DNA of 64,000 nucleotides from Listeria rocourtiae FSL F6-920. GTDB lineage: Bacteria > Bacillota > Bacilli > Lactobacillales > Listeriaceae. The position numbers were made by a program, and so were the translations under genes. The stretch covers positions 36,560 to 100,559 of the forward strand of contig NZ_AODK01000033.1 in the NCBI RefSeq assembly GCF_000525975.1, read 5' to 3'. A model generated the notes under the pieces. It saw only the letters and a list, made by a program, of their open reading frames with translations. It was not told the DNA's origin and searched no databases. Shown here in pieces: positions 1 to 10,022 of this stretch. Position 1 is the stretch's first letter; the number at the start of each line of letters is the position of its first letter.

Positions 1-766
1 TTGTCACAGCATAACCTTCAAAATCAGCCAAACGTTTTACATTTTCTTGTTCTTGTCCCATACTCGTCCAGACGTCTGTGTATACAAAGTCAGCATCTGT
101 AACCGCAACAACTGGATCGGTTGTGATTTGTATCTTTGCACCTGTTTTAGTAGCAATCTGTAGCGCTTGATCTAGAACTTGCGGATTGGGCTCATAACCT
201 GCAGGCATTGCACACGAAATATCTAATCCAACCATGGCGGCGGCAAGCAGTAAGGAATGGCAAACGTTATTTCCATCTCCAATATATGCAAGCTTTACCC
301 CATCAAATGTATGTTTCACTTCTAAAATTGTTAACAAGTCAGCAAGTGCTTGACATGGATGGTGCAAATCTGTCAGCCCGTTAATGATTGGAATCGATGC
401 GTGCTCAGCAAGTTCCTCTACACCTTCATGGCTAAACGTACGAATCATTACGGCATTGATATACTCGCTCAACACGTGCGCCGTATCTTTAATCGGCTCA
501 CCACGCCCGATTTGCAATTCCTTTGAGGACATTACAATCGCCTGTCCACCTAATTGCAACATCCCCGCTTCAAAAGAAACTCTCGTTCGCGTCGATGACT
601 TATCAAAAATCATTCCTAAAATCTGACCACTCAACGTATGGCTATAATGCGCCGGATTCGTCTTAATCGTCAGCGCTAACTGCACCAATTCTTCAATCTC
701 TTCATTGCTCCATTCCAACAAGCTCAACATATCTTTTCCTTTAGTTGCTTCTTTAGGATATACCAT
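1..766 (-). CDS. argF: ornithine carbamoyltransferase, 3' end cut by window
   Basis: Makes citrulline from ornithine and carbamoyl phosphate in arginine biosynthesis. About 255 residues are visible and the C-terminus lies outside the window. The carbamoyl-phosphate loop SSTRTR sits near residue 60 and the [11 protein letters not shown] motif near residue 140, both family hallmarks. The start ATG overlaps the argD stop in a TAATG junction, so translation is probably coupled. An internal Met (reading MLSLLEW) 12 codons in is an alternative start. Last gene seen of the argCJBDF operon. Confidence 0.95.
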   Translation of the reverse strand, partial: MVYPKEATKGKDMLSLLEWSNEEIEELVQLALTIKTNPAHYSHTLSGQILGMIFDKSSTRTRVSFEAGMLQLGGQAIVMSSKELQIGRGEPIKDTAHVLSEYINAVMIRTFSHEGVEELAEHASIPIINGLTDLHHPCQALADLLTILEVKHTFDGVKLAYIGDGNNVCHSLLLAAAMVGLDISCAMPAGYEPNPQVLDQALQIATKTGAKIQITTDPVVAVTDADFVYTDVWTSMGQEQENVKRLADFEGYAVT

Positions 767-1914
767 TATTTCATCCCTACTTCCTGTTTTATTAGAACGG
801 ATTCTATCAAATTCGCCGCATGTAATAGTTCTTCTTTTGTCACTGTTAATGGTGGTAAAATTCGCAATACATTCAACCCAGCCGTTAATGTCAGTAATCC
901 TTGTTCTTGTAGCACCTTAACAGCAGATCCTGCCTCTGTTTCTAATTCAATCCCAATCATCAGTCCATTTCCACGAATTCCAATGACATGGGCGTCCAGT
1001 TTTTCAGCAAGAAGCTGTTGAAAGAAAACTCCCTTTTCGGTCACATCAGCCAGAAATGCTTCATCAAAAATAATATCAATCACCACATCTGCTGCTGCCA
1101 TAGCGATTTTATTCCCGCCAAAAGTCGAGCCGTGAACGCCAGGTCCAAATGTTTCAGCCAGCTTGGATGCTCCAACCATTGCGCCTACAGGCAAACCATT
1201 ACCAAGCCCTTTTGCCAGTGTAAAAATGTCTGGCTCAATACCTGCATGTTCGAATGCAAAACGTTTTCCAGTACGGCCCATTCCTGTTTGGACTTCGTCA
1301 ATAATGAGTAGCGCACCATATTTTTGACACAGTTCGGATGCTCCAACTAGAAATTCTGGCGTTGCTGGAAGAACACCACCTTCGCCTTGAATAACTTCTA
1401 GCATAACCGCCGCTGTTTTTGTCGAAATCGTATTCTTTAGCGCATCTAAATCATTGTACGGTAAGTATGTAAAACCTGGAAGAAGCGCGCCAAAACCATC
1501 GTGTATCTTCCCTTGCCCCGTTGCTGTCATCGTCGCAATTGTTCGACCGTGAAACGACTGCTGAAATGTGATAATTTCATCGCGACCTGTATGTTTTTTA
1601 GCTAATTTTAACGCAGCTTCATTAGCCTCAGCACCACTATTACAGAAAAACACGACGCGCTCACTATCTGCTGTTAGCTTTGTCGCTACTTGCTCTTGAA
1701 TGTTACTTTCAAATAGATTCGAAGTATGCCAAATTTTGCTAAGCTGTTTTTGCACAGAATCTAGAACCCTTTCGTGGCAATGCCCCAAATTACACACAGC
1801 AATACCTGACGTAAAGTCCAGATATGTCTTCCCATTCGCGTCCTTCACCATAGCTCCTTTTCCCTCTACAATTTCGATAGGAAATTTAGCGTACGTTGGA
1901 AATAAACTACTCAT
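766..1914 (-). CDS. argD: acetylornithine aminotransferase
   Basis: PLP-dependent transaminase that converts N-acetylglutamate semialdehyde to N-acetylornithine. It has 382 residues, the usual length. The PLP lysine is in [15 protein letters not shown] near residue 235, and the phosphate-binding [13 protein letters not shown] stretch is near residue 95. The start ATG overlaps the argB stop by four bases (ATGA), and the stop overlaps the argF start by one base, so the three genes are tightly coupled. Confidence 0.96.
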   Translation of the reverse strand: MSSLFPTYAKFPIEIVEGKGAMVKDANGKTYLDFTSGIAVCNLGHCHERVLDSVQKQLSKIWHTSNLFESNIQEQVATKLTADSERVVFFCNSGAEANEAALKLAKKHTGRDEIITFQQSFHGRTIATMTATGQGKIHDGFGALLPGFTYLPYNDLDALKNTISTKTAAVMLEVIQGEGGVLPATPEFLVGASELCQKYGALLIIDEVQTGMGRTGKRFAFEHAGIEPDIFTLAKGLGNGLPVGAMVGASKLAETFGPGVHGSTFGGNKIAMAAADVVIDIIFDEAFLADVTEKGVFFQQLLAEKLDAHVIGIRGNGLMIGIELETEAGSAVKVLQEQGLLTLTAGLNVLRILPPLTVTKEELLHAANLIESVLIKQEVGMK

Positions 1915-2664
1915 CCTATCTTCACTCCTTCGCTTATTATTGTCCCTTTTTTCGTGATTTCATTCGTAATAGCTACCTCCCTAACGCCTTGTATGACCGC
2001 CTTTTTCGCGCTTTTAAGCTTTGGAATCATCCCGCCTGTGATAACCTCTGTTGCGAATAAATCATCCAAGTCCGTAACATCAATATGCGCCATCATTTCT
2101 CCTGCATCAAGAACACCAGCAACATCTGTCAGTAAAATTAATTTTTCTGCTTGAAGAGCTACTGCCACCGCACATGCAGCTAAATCCGCGTTGACATTTA
2201 GCCATTGTGTTGCCGTCGCTAAGCCAAGAGGAGCAATGACCGGAACAATTTGTTTCGCAGTTAAGCTTTGAATTAAATCCGTCTCTACATGTGTGATTTC
2301 ACCAACAAATCCAAGGTCACCATCTAATAATTGTTCTGCTTGCATCAAGCCTGTATCACCTGCATGTAAACCAATCGCCGAGATATGTTGCTCTAAAAGT
2401 GCCGTTACAATTTCCGGTTGCACTTGTCCAATCAAGACCATTTTCGTTACTGCGAGCGTCTCTTTCGTCGTAACCCGCAATCCCGCTTTCGTTTCAACTG
2501 GAATCTGTAGCGCCTCCATCATTTTATTAATCTGCACACCGCCCCCATGAACAAGAACAACCTGTTTACCATTCTTTTGCCACGTTTTAATCTGATTGAA
2601 AAAAACTGGCATGTAGGTGACTTCCCGCGACGCCACCAATTTTCACAACAATAATACCGCTCAT
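1911..2664 (-). CDS. argB: acetylglutamate kinase, one frameshift
   Basis: Phosphorylates N-acetylglutamate. The ATG at 2664 gives [14 protein letters not shown], the expected nucleotide-binding start of the family, but the frame breaks in the seven-base T run (plus strand A run 2599-2605). Removing one base joins it to [12 protein letters not shown] and [12 protein letters not shown] and yields 250 residues, a normal size. Without correction only an internal start is left and the N-terminal lysine motif is lost. Probably a homopolymer sequencing error; true loss would make the strain an arginine auxotroph. Lies 17 bases after argJ. Confidence 0.9.
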
Positions 2665-2681
2665 CCCATTCACTCCTTATA

Positions 2682-3908
2682 TCATGTCCGATAACACGCA
2701 TTTATTTTGACATAGTCATAGCTCAAGTCGCATCCCCAAGCTACCCCGTCCTCCAAACCGCTATGCAGATTGACCTCGATTGAAATATTTTCCATTTTCA
2801 AATAACTTGCAAGTACATCTGGCGCATAATTCGTCGTCTCACTTTTTTCCAGAATCACTGTATTACCAATTTTAATCGTAATATTATCTGGTGAAAAACG
2901 CCCACCACTGTAGCCAATTGCGCAAATAATCCGCCCCCAATTGGCATCCTCACCAAACATTGCGGTTTTCACAAGGCTAGAAGATACAATCTGTTTCGCA
3001 ATCATCCGAGCATCTTCTTTTGACGTTGCCCCTTTGACTTTTGCTTCAATAAGTTTCGTAGCACCTTCTCCATCTCTTGCAATACTTTTTGCTAAATGCT
3101 GGCAAACTGCATAAAACATTTTTGCAAACGCAGTAAATTCTGGTGTGCCATCAGAAAAGATTGCATTTCCAGCACAGCCATTAGCCATCACGATGACCAT
3201 ATCATTCGTCGACGTATCACCATCCACCGTTATTTGATTGAACGTTTGGTCTACTTTTTGTTTGAGTAATTTTTGCAATAATTCAGCGGGTACAGCTGCA
3301 TCTGTCGTGATGAACGAAAGCATCGTTGCCATATTCGGATGAATCATTCCAGACCCTTTTGCCACCCCCGATATCGTAATGACCTTACCACCGATTTCTG
3401 ATTGTAGTGTAAGTTCTTTTTGTACCGTATCCGTTGTTAATATTGCTTCGTGAAAATCACTGCTAATGCCTGATTTCAAATCTAATGCCGCGATTCCCGT
3501 TGCCAATTTTTCCATTGGTAAATAGTCACCGATTACGCCAGTTGAGGCTACCGCAACGCTCGTTTCAGCAACTCCTAGGTGTTTTGCTGCCATCGCTCGC
3601 ATTGCAAAACCATCTTCCAAACCTCGTTTCCCTGTACATGCGTTCGCAACACCGCTATTCACCACAATTGCCTGCAATGTTTGATTAACCTCCAAGCTAT
3701 CCTTTGTTATAAAAATCGGTGCTGCTTGCATTTGGTTCATCGTATAGACCGCTGCTGACTCTGCTGGTGTTTCCGAAAAAATAATGCCAATATCTTTCTT
3801 TTTCCGCTTTAGCCCACAATGCTTGCCGTCTGCATAAAACCCTAGTGGAGTTGCGATTGTACCATTTTCCACCGTTATCCAATCCTCTTTTTCCAATAAT
3901 TTCTCCAT
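2682..3908 (-). CDS. argJ: bifunctional ornithine acetyltransferase / N-acetylglutamate synthase
   Basis: Recycles the acetyl group between N-acetylornithine and glutamate and can also acetylate glutamate with acetyl-CoA. It is 408 residues from the ATG at 3908, chosen because GGGGGA lies six bases upstream; an in-frame start 20 codons earlier would overlap argC and has no such site. The autocleavage region reads [16 protein letters not shown], where the Thr after MA becomes the nucleophile of the beta chain. Cyclic-pathway enzyme, consistent with no argA or argE in the visible operon. Confidence 0.94.
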   Translation of the reverse strand: MEKLLEKEDWITVENGTIATPLGFYADGKHCGLKRKKKDIGIIFSETPAESAAVYTMNQMQAAPIFITKDSLEVNQTLQAIVVNSGVANACTGKRGLEDGFAMRAMAAKHLGVAETSVAVASTGVIGDYLPMEKLATGIAALDLKSGISSDFHEAILTTDTVQKELTLQSEIGGKVITISGVAKGSGMIHPNMATMLSFITTDAAVPAELLQKLLKQKVDQTFNQITVDGDTSTNDMVIVMANGCAGNAIFSDGTPEFTAFAKMFYAVCQHLAKSIARDGEGATKLIEAKVKGATSKEDARMIAKQIVSSSLVKTAMFGEDANWGRIICAIGYSGGRFSPDNITIKIGNTVILEKSETTNYAPDVLASYLKMENISIEVNLHSGLEDGVAWGCDLSYDYVKINACYRT

Positions 3909-3924
3909 CACATTTCCCCCTAAA

Positions 3925-4953
3925 TCAAGGATAAACCGGTATAAAATCAAGTCCCGCTGTCTCATCAAAACCAGCCATCAAATTCAAATTCTGAATCGCT
4001 TGTCCCGCAGCCCCTTTAACCAAATTGTCAATCACCACAACAATCGTAATCATATTCGTTCGCTCATTATAACAAAGCCCAATATCACAGAAATTAGAAG
4101 CCGTCACTTGCTTAAGCGTTGGATAAATATCCCGGTCCTGAATACGTACAAATGGCTTTCCTTCATAACTTTCTCGGTATAACGCCAATAGCTCATCTGT
4201 CGACGTTACTCCTTTTGCTCGCACATAAATTGTTGCAAAAATGCCTCGCGTCACCGGAATAAGCGAAGTTGAGAACGTAATCGCGTCAATCCCCGCGTCC
4301 CATACTCGCAGTTGCCTAATAATTTCTGGGATATGCTGATGTTGATTCATCCGATACAGTGTCATGTTCTCATTTGTCTCTGGAAAATGCGTGTTCGCAC
4401 TCGGCGTCTTACCAGCCCCAGAAATACCCGATTTCGCATCAACAATAATTGAATCCGCCTCCACCTTGCCGTGCATCACAAGCGGGGCTAAACCGAGTAA
4501 AGTTGCTGTCGCGTAGCACCCCGGATTCGAAATAAACGTCGTCTCCACGTTTTCCCGCCATTCCGCCAAACCGTATTCTGCTTGATTCAAGTAAGCAATC
4601 GGCGCAGCATCCTTGTTATACCACTTCTCATATTTCTCCTTTGATAATCTAAAATCCCCAGATAAATCAATAACCTTCATCCCAGCATCGATAAATGGTT
4701 GTGCCGCATCCTTCGCAACCCCGCTAGGCGTAGCAAGAAAAACAGCCTCACTCTCCTCTGCAATTTTGGCTGCATCAATTTCAGCTAACTCGTGATGGTA
4801 CACCGTATGTAAATGCGGATAAAAACTTGAAATATCTTCCGTTTGAGTGGAGAAACTATGCAAGGATACAATCTCCACATGCGGATGTTGATACAACAAT
4901 CGAAGTAATTCAAGCCCTCCGTAACCTGTTGCTCCAATAATCGAAACTTTCAT
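3925..4953 (-). CDS. argC: N-acetyl-gamma-glutamyl-phosphate reductase
   Basis: NADPH-dependent reduction of N-acetylglutamyl phosphate, first gene of the arginine operon. 342 residues. The Rossmann start [20 protein letters not shown] and the catalytic cysteine in [14 protein letters not shown] near residue 145 are clear. It begins 31 bases after the -10 box of a consensus promoter, and argJ follows 16 bases after its stop. Confidence 0.96.
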   Translation of the reverse strand: MKVSIIGATGYGGLELLRLLYQHPHVEIVSLHSFSTQTEDISSFYPHLHTVYHHELAEIDAAKIAEESEAVFLATPSGVAKDAAQPFIDAGMKVIDLSGDFRLSKEKYEKWYNKDAAPIAYLNQAEYGLAEWRENVETTFISNPGCYATATLLGLAPLVMHGKVEADSIIVDAKSGISGAGKTPSANTHFPETNENMTLYRMNQHQHIPEIIRQLRVWDAGIDAITFSTSLIPVTRGIFATIYVRAKGVTSTDELLALYRESYEGKPFVRIQDRDIYPTLKQVTASNFCDIGLCYNERTNMITIVVVIDNLVKGAAGQAIQNLNLMAGFDETAGLDFIPVYP

Positions 4954-4990
4954 GATTTTCCCACCCTTCTTATTTTTTATGATAAAACTT

Positions 4991-5019
4991 ATTATAAACT
5001 TGTATATTTATAATGTCAA
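4991..5019 (-). promoter_or_regulatory. arginine operon promoter
   Basis: On the minus strand TTGACA (5014-5019) and TATAAT (4991-4996) are spaced by exactly 17 bases, a perfect vegetative sigma-A promoter. The predicted start leaves a leader of roughly 30 bases before argC. Such a strong promoter implies tight repression, presumably by ArgR. Confidence 0.85.
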
Positions 5020-5049
5020 ACGGTTTTTTATAAATTATAAAACTATTTT

Positions 5050-5066
5050 ATGCATGAATGATGCAT
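5050..5066. promoter_or_regulatory. candidate ArgR operator
   Basis: A 17-base palindrome, ATGCAT-gaatg-ATGCAT, lies 31 bases upstream of the argC -35 box in a very AT-rich tract. It resembles Bacillus ARG boxes (TGAAT and ATGCA half-sites) but is not a full match, so the ArgR assignment is inference from position and symmetry. Confidence 0.4.
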
Positions 5067-5122
5067 ATTTTCATTGTTTTATATGCAAAATCATATTCAC
5101 ACATACGTATCAAAATACATTG

Positions 5123-5149
5123 AAAAAGCCGCTCCTAAGAACGGCCTCA
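5123..5149 (-). terminator. terminator downstream of csbD
   Basis: On the minus strand GCCG-ttcttaggag-CGGC is followed by TTTTTC. The hairpin core is an exact copy of the 22-base sequence at 5313-5334. Only this copy keeps the T-run. Confidence 0.65.
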
Positions 5150-5182
5150 GATTGTAGAAAAACTGCTTTACATGATTTCTCG

Positions 5183-5311
5183 CCAAACCTCAGCGTGTCG
5201 ACAAATGCTTAGTTTCTAGGCAAAAGCGAGTACCAGCGCGGAGCGTACTTGGGTACGTGAGCAATGGAACGGAGCTTTTAACGACGAAAATGAGTGTTTG
5301 TCGACACGCTG
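5183..5311. repeat. structured intergenic repeat, copy A
   Basis: Element of about 125 bases bounded by a perfect 15-base inverted repeat (5191-5205 and 5297-5311), with an internal hairpin GCGTAC-ttgg-GTACGtG. It is about three-quarters identical to copy B at 14821-14951. Differences fall as paired changes in both the outer arms and the inner hairpin. It lies in the 3' untranslated region of csbD and is flanked by the 22-base direct repeat 5128-5149 / 5313-5334. No protein is encoded. Confidence 0.85.
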
Positions 5312-5312
5312 G

Positions 5313-5334
5313 GCCGCTCCTAAGAACGGCCTCA
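5313..5334 (-). repeat. second copy of 22-base csbD terminator hairpin
   Basis: Identical over 22 bases to 5128-5149 (GCCGCTCC...ACGGCCTCA). This copy is directly after csbD but is followed by repeat copy A and not by a T-run. The pair brackets the repeat like a duplication made when the element arrived or when the region was copied. Confidence 0.8.
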
Positions 5335-5344
5335 CACATTATTT

Positions 5345-5542
5345 TTATTTATCCGATTTCTTTTTAGCAGCATCCTTCAAATTTTCTGTTGCTTTTTTGA
5401 CATCAGAAGCTGCTTCTTTTACTTTCCCCTTCGCTTTATCCAAAAGCCCTTCTGCCTGCTTATCTTTGTCACCAGTTACTTTCCCAGTCTCTTCTTTGAC
5501 TTTACCTGTTAGCTGATCTTTCTTGCCTTTATCATCCACCAT
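5345..5542 (-). CDS. csbD: CsbD family stress protein
   Basis: Sixty-five residues, nearly all Lys, Asp, Glu, Ala and Gly, with the CsbD pattern KGKxxxLxGKVKEETGKVTGD. Family members are abundant soluble proteins of the general stress response with unknown biochemical role. The start is fixed by an AAGGAGG site eight bases upstream. A good sigma-B promoter lies at 5613-5637, which agrees with control of csbD in Bacillus. Confidence 0.88.
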   Translation of the reverse strand: MVDDKGKKDQLTGKVKEETGKVTGDKDKQAEGLLDKAKGKVKEAASDVKKATENLKDAAKKKSDK

Positions 5543-5612
5543 TTTCTAACCTCCTTGTATATTCAAACCAGTGAGGCATTAGCAAAAACGTTTCCTCACC
5601 TCTATGTAAACC

Positions 5613-5637
5613 TTACCCTATTAGTTACATATAAAAC
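5613..5637 (-). promoter_or_regulatory. sigma-B promoter of csbD
   Basis: Minus strand GTTT (5634-5637), 15-base spacer, GGGTAA (5613-5618) matches the sigma-B consensus GTTT-N13-17-GGGWAW. It sits about 70 bases upstream of the csbD start. Confidence 0.75.
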
Positions 5638-5640
5638 ATA

Positions 5641-5671
5641 ATAAAAGCAATGCCACACTTGGCATCGCTTC
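5641..5671 (-). terminator. terminator after thiI
   Basis: Minus strand hairpin GCGATGCC-aagtgt-GGCATTGC followed by TTTTATT, beginning a few bases after the thiI stop. Confidence 0.8.
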
Positions 5672-5675
5672 TTTT

Positions 5676-6890
5676 TTAAAACAGATCCGAAAATTCATCC
5701 TGCACTTTATTTAAATTCGCAACTTCCACCGAAAAAGTTTCTGCTGCAGCTACGGCTTCTTGAATCAGAGCCTCAAAATCAATAAAACTCTCATAACGCT
5801 CTACTTTCTCTAATTTCGGACGTGTTTTTGGAGAAGGCGGCGTAAAAATCGTACAACAATCTTCAAACGGTTGTACCGAAATATCATACGTATCAATAGC
5901 TTGAGCAATAGTAATAATTTCATTCTTATCCATTGATACAACTGGGCGAATAATCGGGGTTGTCGTCACATCATTAATCGCTAACATGCTCTCAAGTGTC
6001 TGACTCGCGACCTGTCCCAAACTCTCACCATTTACAATCGCTAAACCTTCACGGCGTTGACGTAATGCATCCGTAATCCTAAGCATCATGCGCCGAGTCA
6101 CCGTCATCGTATAGCCTTCTGGAATCTGCTTTTTAATCATTTCTTGAATCGCAGTAAATGGTACAACATGCATCTGCACCTGGCCGCTGTACTGCGCTAA
6201 TTTCCCAGCCAAATCAATGGCTTTTTGCTTCGCGCGCTCACTCGTATACGGTGGGCTATGAAAATGCACCGCCTCCAATTCCACACCACGTTTCATGGCC
6301 AGGTAACCAGCAACAGGACTATCGATTCCACCAGAAAGCATTAACATCGCGCGACCTGAAGAACTCACTGGTAAACCACCAGCCCCCTGAATCGTCTGAC
6401 ACGACAAGAAAACCCCCTCACTTCGGACGTCCACAAGTAACTTCACATCTGGATTTCTCACATCGACGCGCAAATCATCGATATGCTGCAAAATAAATCC
6501 GCCAAGCTCATGATTAATCTCATTCGTATCCAGCTCAAACGAACGATCTGCACGCCGCGTATTGACTTTGAAAGTTCCACCCATCTGATGCATCGCACGA
6601 ACAAGTGACAATCCAGCTTGCTTCATCTCCTCTAAATCTTGAGCTACTCGAACCGCTGGACTAAAAGACTGAATTCCAAAAATCGGTCGTAACCGCTCCA
6701 AAACAACTTGATCGTCTGCACCATTCAATAATAAATACATCCGGTCGCGCTCACCAAAGACTTTCACTTCTGGAAAATCTGCAATCGCTCGCTTCACATT
6801 ATGCGCTAATTTTTTAATAAACTGCTTCCGATTTCGGCCTTTTGTTGACAATTCGCCGTACCGAACAACTATACGATCATACTTCATCAT
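5676..6890 (-). CDS. thiI: tRNA 4-thiouridine synthase ThiI
   Basis: Adenylates U8 of tRNA and transfers sulfur from a persulfide donor. 404 residues: an N-terminal ferredoxin-like/THUMP region (about 1-165) and a PP-loop ATPase with LSGGIDSPVAGYLAMKRG near residue 185. There is no C-terminal rhodanese domain, so this is the short Bacillus type that relies on a dedicated cysteine desulfurase. That enzyme is encoded just upstream with an ATGA overlap. Confidence 0.95.
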   Translation of the reverse strand: MMKYDRIVVRYGELSTKGRNRKQFIKKLAHNVKRAIADFPEVKVFGERDRMYLLLNGADDQVVLERLRPIFGIQSFSPAVRVAQDLEEMKQAGLSLVRAMHQMGGTFKVNTRRADRSFELDTNEINHELGGFILQHIDDLRVDVRNPDVKLLVDVRSEGVFLSCQTIQGAGGLPVSSSGRAMLMLSGGIDSPVAGYLAMKRGVELEAVHFHSPPYTSERAKQKAIDLAGKLAQYSGQVQMHVVPFTAIQEMIKKQIPEGYTMTVTRRMMLRITDALRQRREGLAIVNGESLGQVASQTLESMLAINDVTTTPIIRPVVSMDKNEIITIAQAIDTYDISVQPFEDCCTIFTPPSPKTRPKLEKVERYESFIDFEALIQEAVAAAETFSVEVANLNKVQDEFSDLF

Positions 6891-8023
6891 TTCACCACTT
6901 CGTTTAAATTTTTGATAATTGTTTGTATTACTACTATAAAACGCTCTGCCTCAGCCATCGTATTTTGGTAAGATAAACTCACACGAACAGCACCAACAGC
7001 CTCTTCATCTGTCACCCGCATTGCCTTCAATGTACTACTAGCAAGTTTGGCACGCGATGAACACGCACTCGTTGTCGAAACATACACCTCATATTCCTCC
7101 AACGCATGAACAAGAACTTCCCCTCGATGCCCGACAACTGAAAAACAACAAATATGCGGTGCCGCTTGTTTCTTATCCGTATGAATCGATACTTCTGGAA
7201 TTTCAGCAAGCGAATCCAACAAATAATCTCTAATCGTTTCCAAATCTGCTACATGTGCCTCCTGGTTTTCCAGTCCAATCCGCAGAGCCTTTGCAAAAGC
7301 GACCACCCCAGCTGTATTTTCCGTCCCATTACGCAAGCCAAATTCCTGCCCACCACCATCTAAAAGCGGCAACAACGAAACGCGTTTCTTCTTTATTAAG
7401 ACACCAGTACCATTCAAACCATGTATCTTATGCCCAGAAATACTTACTAAATCTATTCCAGCAACATCTAGCGCCACCTTCGTTAATCCCTGCACATGAT
7501 CTACGTGGAAAAAAGTCTGCTCGCGTGTCTTCAAAAGGTCTGCAATCGCTTGAATCGGTTGTAGAGAACCAACTTCATTGTTCACATGCATCACCGAAAC
7601 TAAAATCGTATCCTCACGAAGCGCCGTTTTCAGATCCTCTACCGATATAATTCCAGTAGCATTTACAGGTAATCGCGTTATTTCAAAGCCTTGCGTCTCT
7701 AAATGTTGCATCGTATTTTGAATCGACGGATGCTCAATAGTAGTCGTAATAATATGTTTCCCACGACCACGATAAAAATCCGCAACCCCTTTTAGCGCCA
7801 TATTGTTGCTTTCTGTTCCACCAGAAGTAAAAATAATTTCTTCAGGCAATACCCCAAGCATTCCCGCCACAAGAATCCGCGCCTGTTCATGCAACTCACT
7901 AACCTTCGCTCCATAGCCATGTAACGAAGACGGATTCCCAAAATAGTTCGTCGCTACTTTTGTATAGGTCTCCACACAAGCGTCAAGTGGCTTCGTTGTC
8001 GCGCTATTATCAAAATAAATCAT
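6887..8023 (-). CDS. nifZ: cysteine desulfurase paired with ThiI
   Basis: PLP enzyme that takes sulfur from cysteine and delivers it as a persulfide, here most likely to ThiI. From the ATG at 8023, preceded by GGAGG at eight bases, it has 378 residues. An upstream in-frame ATG lies inside that ribosome site and was rejected. Landmarks: SGGTESNN (PLP pocket), SISGHKIHGLNGTGVL (PLP lysine near 200), and TTSACSSRAKLASS (catalytic cysteine near 320). The symbol follows the Bacillus nifZ-thiI pair. Confidence 0.9.
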   Translation of the reverse strand: MIYFDNSATTKPLDACVETYTKVATNYFGNPSSLHGYGAKVSELHEQARILVAGMLGVLPEEIIFTSGGTESNNMALKGVADFYRGRGKHIITTTIEHPSIQNTMQHLETQGFEITRLPVNATGIISVEDLKTALREDTILVSVMHVNNEVGSLQPIQAIADLLKTREQTFFHVDHVQGLTKVALDVAGIDLVSISGHKIHGLNGTGVLIKKKRVSLLPLLDGGGQEFGLRNGTENTAGVVAFAKALRIGLENQEAHVADLETIRDYLLDSLAEIPEVSIHTDKKQAAPHICCFSVVGHRGEVLVHALEEYEVYVSTTSACSSRAKLASSTLKAMRVTDEEAVGAVRVSLSYQNTMAEAERFIVVIQTIIKNLNEVVK

Positions 8024-8127
8024 CCAAAAAGCCTCCATGCATTAATACTCATTCATTATTTTATCATACGAATTCCCAAAAGAAAAACGCCCTATCCTTC
8101 TTCCACGGATTAAGACGTAAATTCTCA

Positions 8128-9855
8128 CTACTCGATTTCCTCTACTTCATCCACATTTATCTTCATTTCATACGCTTTCTCAATTTTCTTAAAAGCACTC
8201 GGTTCTACTTTCTCCAATGCTGTCACCGCAAGCTCCAGTGCTTTCTTATATTGATAATCATCGTAAAAATGGTCTTCAGCTTGACGTAATGCAACCGCAA
8301 GTTCGGGTGTTTGCAAACGATATCGGTTCGCATACTGAATGACATGTTCCACGATGTGCGCATTCTCTATCATTTCATCCGCTTTTTCAGTCAAGTGAAC
8401 TAAATCTTCTCGCGCAACTTGCCACTCATGGTTTACTGATTTCATATTTAACGGCTTCTCTTCCAGTTTCTCTTCCAACTTAGAAATCGACTGTTCCATG
8501 TGCTCGCATAACGCTAAATAATCCTCTGGCTTACCAGGAAGTCGCTCACGATCTAACTTACGATTCAAATTCAAAATCGCCCGACGCATTCTATCAGCAT
8601 CTTCTCGCGCCTCCAACTCATCTTTTCGCAATGAGCGCAGTTCTTCTGAAAATGCATCTTGCCCCAAAGAAACACTTGATACAACCGCATCGATTTCCTT
8701 TAAAGCATCTTCTGCTGCCGAGTATGCGATTTTCACCTCCGAAAGTCGCTCCGTAACAGCTGCCAATTGCTCTTTTTGTGACTCTAGCTGGCTGGCAATT
8801 TTTAAATAGCTTGCTAAATCCTCTTCGGTCACATGATAAGTCTGCTTCACTTCTTTAATCTGTTCTGCCAACGCGTCCGAAACGTCTAGCTGCTTCTCCA
8901 ACTTCGCTTCCACAACAATACGGTTTTCCTTCACAAAATGGCGCGCCTCAACTTCATGCTCAAGCGTATCATAAAACAAATTGATTTCTGTATGCAATTC
9001 AGCCACACCGGCCTCCACGGCTTCAAGCTCTCCTGCCACAATTTTTTCTTTCAAATCAGACACACGGTCGCTCATTCGCCCTAATTCCGCGGCTAATTGT
9101 AACTGCTCCAAAAAATAGCCTTGATGAACCATTTCGTCATAACCAGCTTGTAATTTGTCCATCTCCTCTGGCAAAATAACATCGCTCTCACGAAGCAATA
9201 CAGGGATTTTCTCCAACCTTATCGCTAACTTCTCGAGATCATGCTGCACATTGAGCACCGTTTCGCGCGCTTCCAAATAGTCCCCTTGATCTGTCAACAT
9301 ATCGAATCGGTTCAAGTTCTCCGCAATCGTATCTAACTCGCCTTCCACACCATGTAGCGCATCACCCAGTTTATAACCATTACTCAAAACTTCGCGTCGC
9401 AACGTCGTAAACTTATCTTTTGCCATCCGAATATCCTGCGCATTGCGTTCTTCACTAGCTAGCAATTCCTTCAAACCTCGCAAAATTTGCTTCATTTGCG
9501 TATCAATTTCATGAATTACCTGTTCCACCTGGTTTTCCATCTGCGTTGCTTGGCGGAACTGATAACGATCCGTATGTTGCTCCGCGCTAAGAATATACTC
9601 CTCTAAGTTGGGAAATAACTTCGTCGCAATGTCATCCCACGAGTCACGCCAAGACTCAAACAAGTCCTCCGTCTGTCCAGTAAGTCTCAACTTCTTCACC
9701 TTCGTAAGTTCATCGATCACAGGACGCTCCATCAATTCTATTTTTTGCGCTTCAAGCTCATTGATTCGTTGATAATGCTTTTTCTTCATTATGTATCCAA
9801 CTGCAAAAACAACGGCCACAATAACTACAAAGCCGACTAAATACCAAACAAACAT
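8128..9855 (-). CDS. ezrA: septation ring formation regulator EzrA
   Basis: Membrane-anchored regulator of FtsZ ring assembly at mid-cell. 575 residues with one N-terminal transmembrane helix (about 3-22), followed by a basic KKKHYQR stretch and an almost wholly helical, Glu/Leu/Lys-rich cytoplasmic region made of spectrin-like coiled-coil repeats. Length and layout are typical. Single gene between nifZ and the divergent methionine sulfoxide reductase gene. Confidence 0.94.
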   Translation of the reverse strand: MFVWYLVGFVVIVAVVFAVGYIMKKKHYQRINELEAQKIELMERPVIDELTKVKKLRLTGQTEDLFESWRDSWDDIATKLFPNLEEYILSAEQHTDRYQFRQATQMENQVEQVIHEIDTQMKQILRGLKELLASEERNAQDIRMAKDKFTTLRREVLSNGYKLGDALHGVEGELDTIAENLNRFDMLTDQGDYLEARETVLNVQHDLEKLAIRLEKIPVLLRESDVILPEEMDKLQAGYDEMVHQGYFLEQLQLAAELGRMSDRVSDLKEKIVAGELEAVEAGVAELHTEINLFYDTLEHEVEARHFVKENRIVVEAKLEKQLDVSDALAEQIKEVKQTYHVTEEDLASYLKIASQLESQKEQLAAVTERLSEVKIAYSAAEDALKEIDAVVSSVSLGQDAFSEELRSLRKDELEAREDADRMRRAILNLNRKLDRERLPGKPEDYLALCEHMEQSISKLEEKLEEKPLNMKSVNHEWQVAREDLVHLTEKADEMIENAHIVEHVIQYANRYRLQTPELAVALRQAEDHFYDDYQYKKALELAVTALEKVEPSAFKKIEKAYEMKINVDEVEEIE

Positions 9856-10022
9856 GTTTTTTCCTCCTATTATCCCATTATCTCTATTTTTTAAATCGAT
9901 TCATTAAGTACAAATAACAAATCCATGCTATACTGATTCATTATACACATACACTATTCTAACACGATTCCGCTGTATTTGCCTTATTTAAAACCAAAAA
10001 TAATGAAAAAGTGGTGAAAAAA

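Noticed and set aside
5183..5311. Insertion sequence
   Set aside because: Terminal inverted repeats are present, but the element is about 125 bases and codes for nothing; at most a non-autonomous element.
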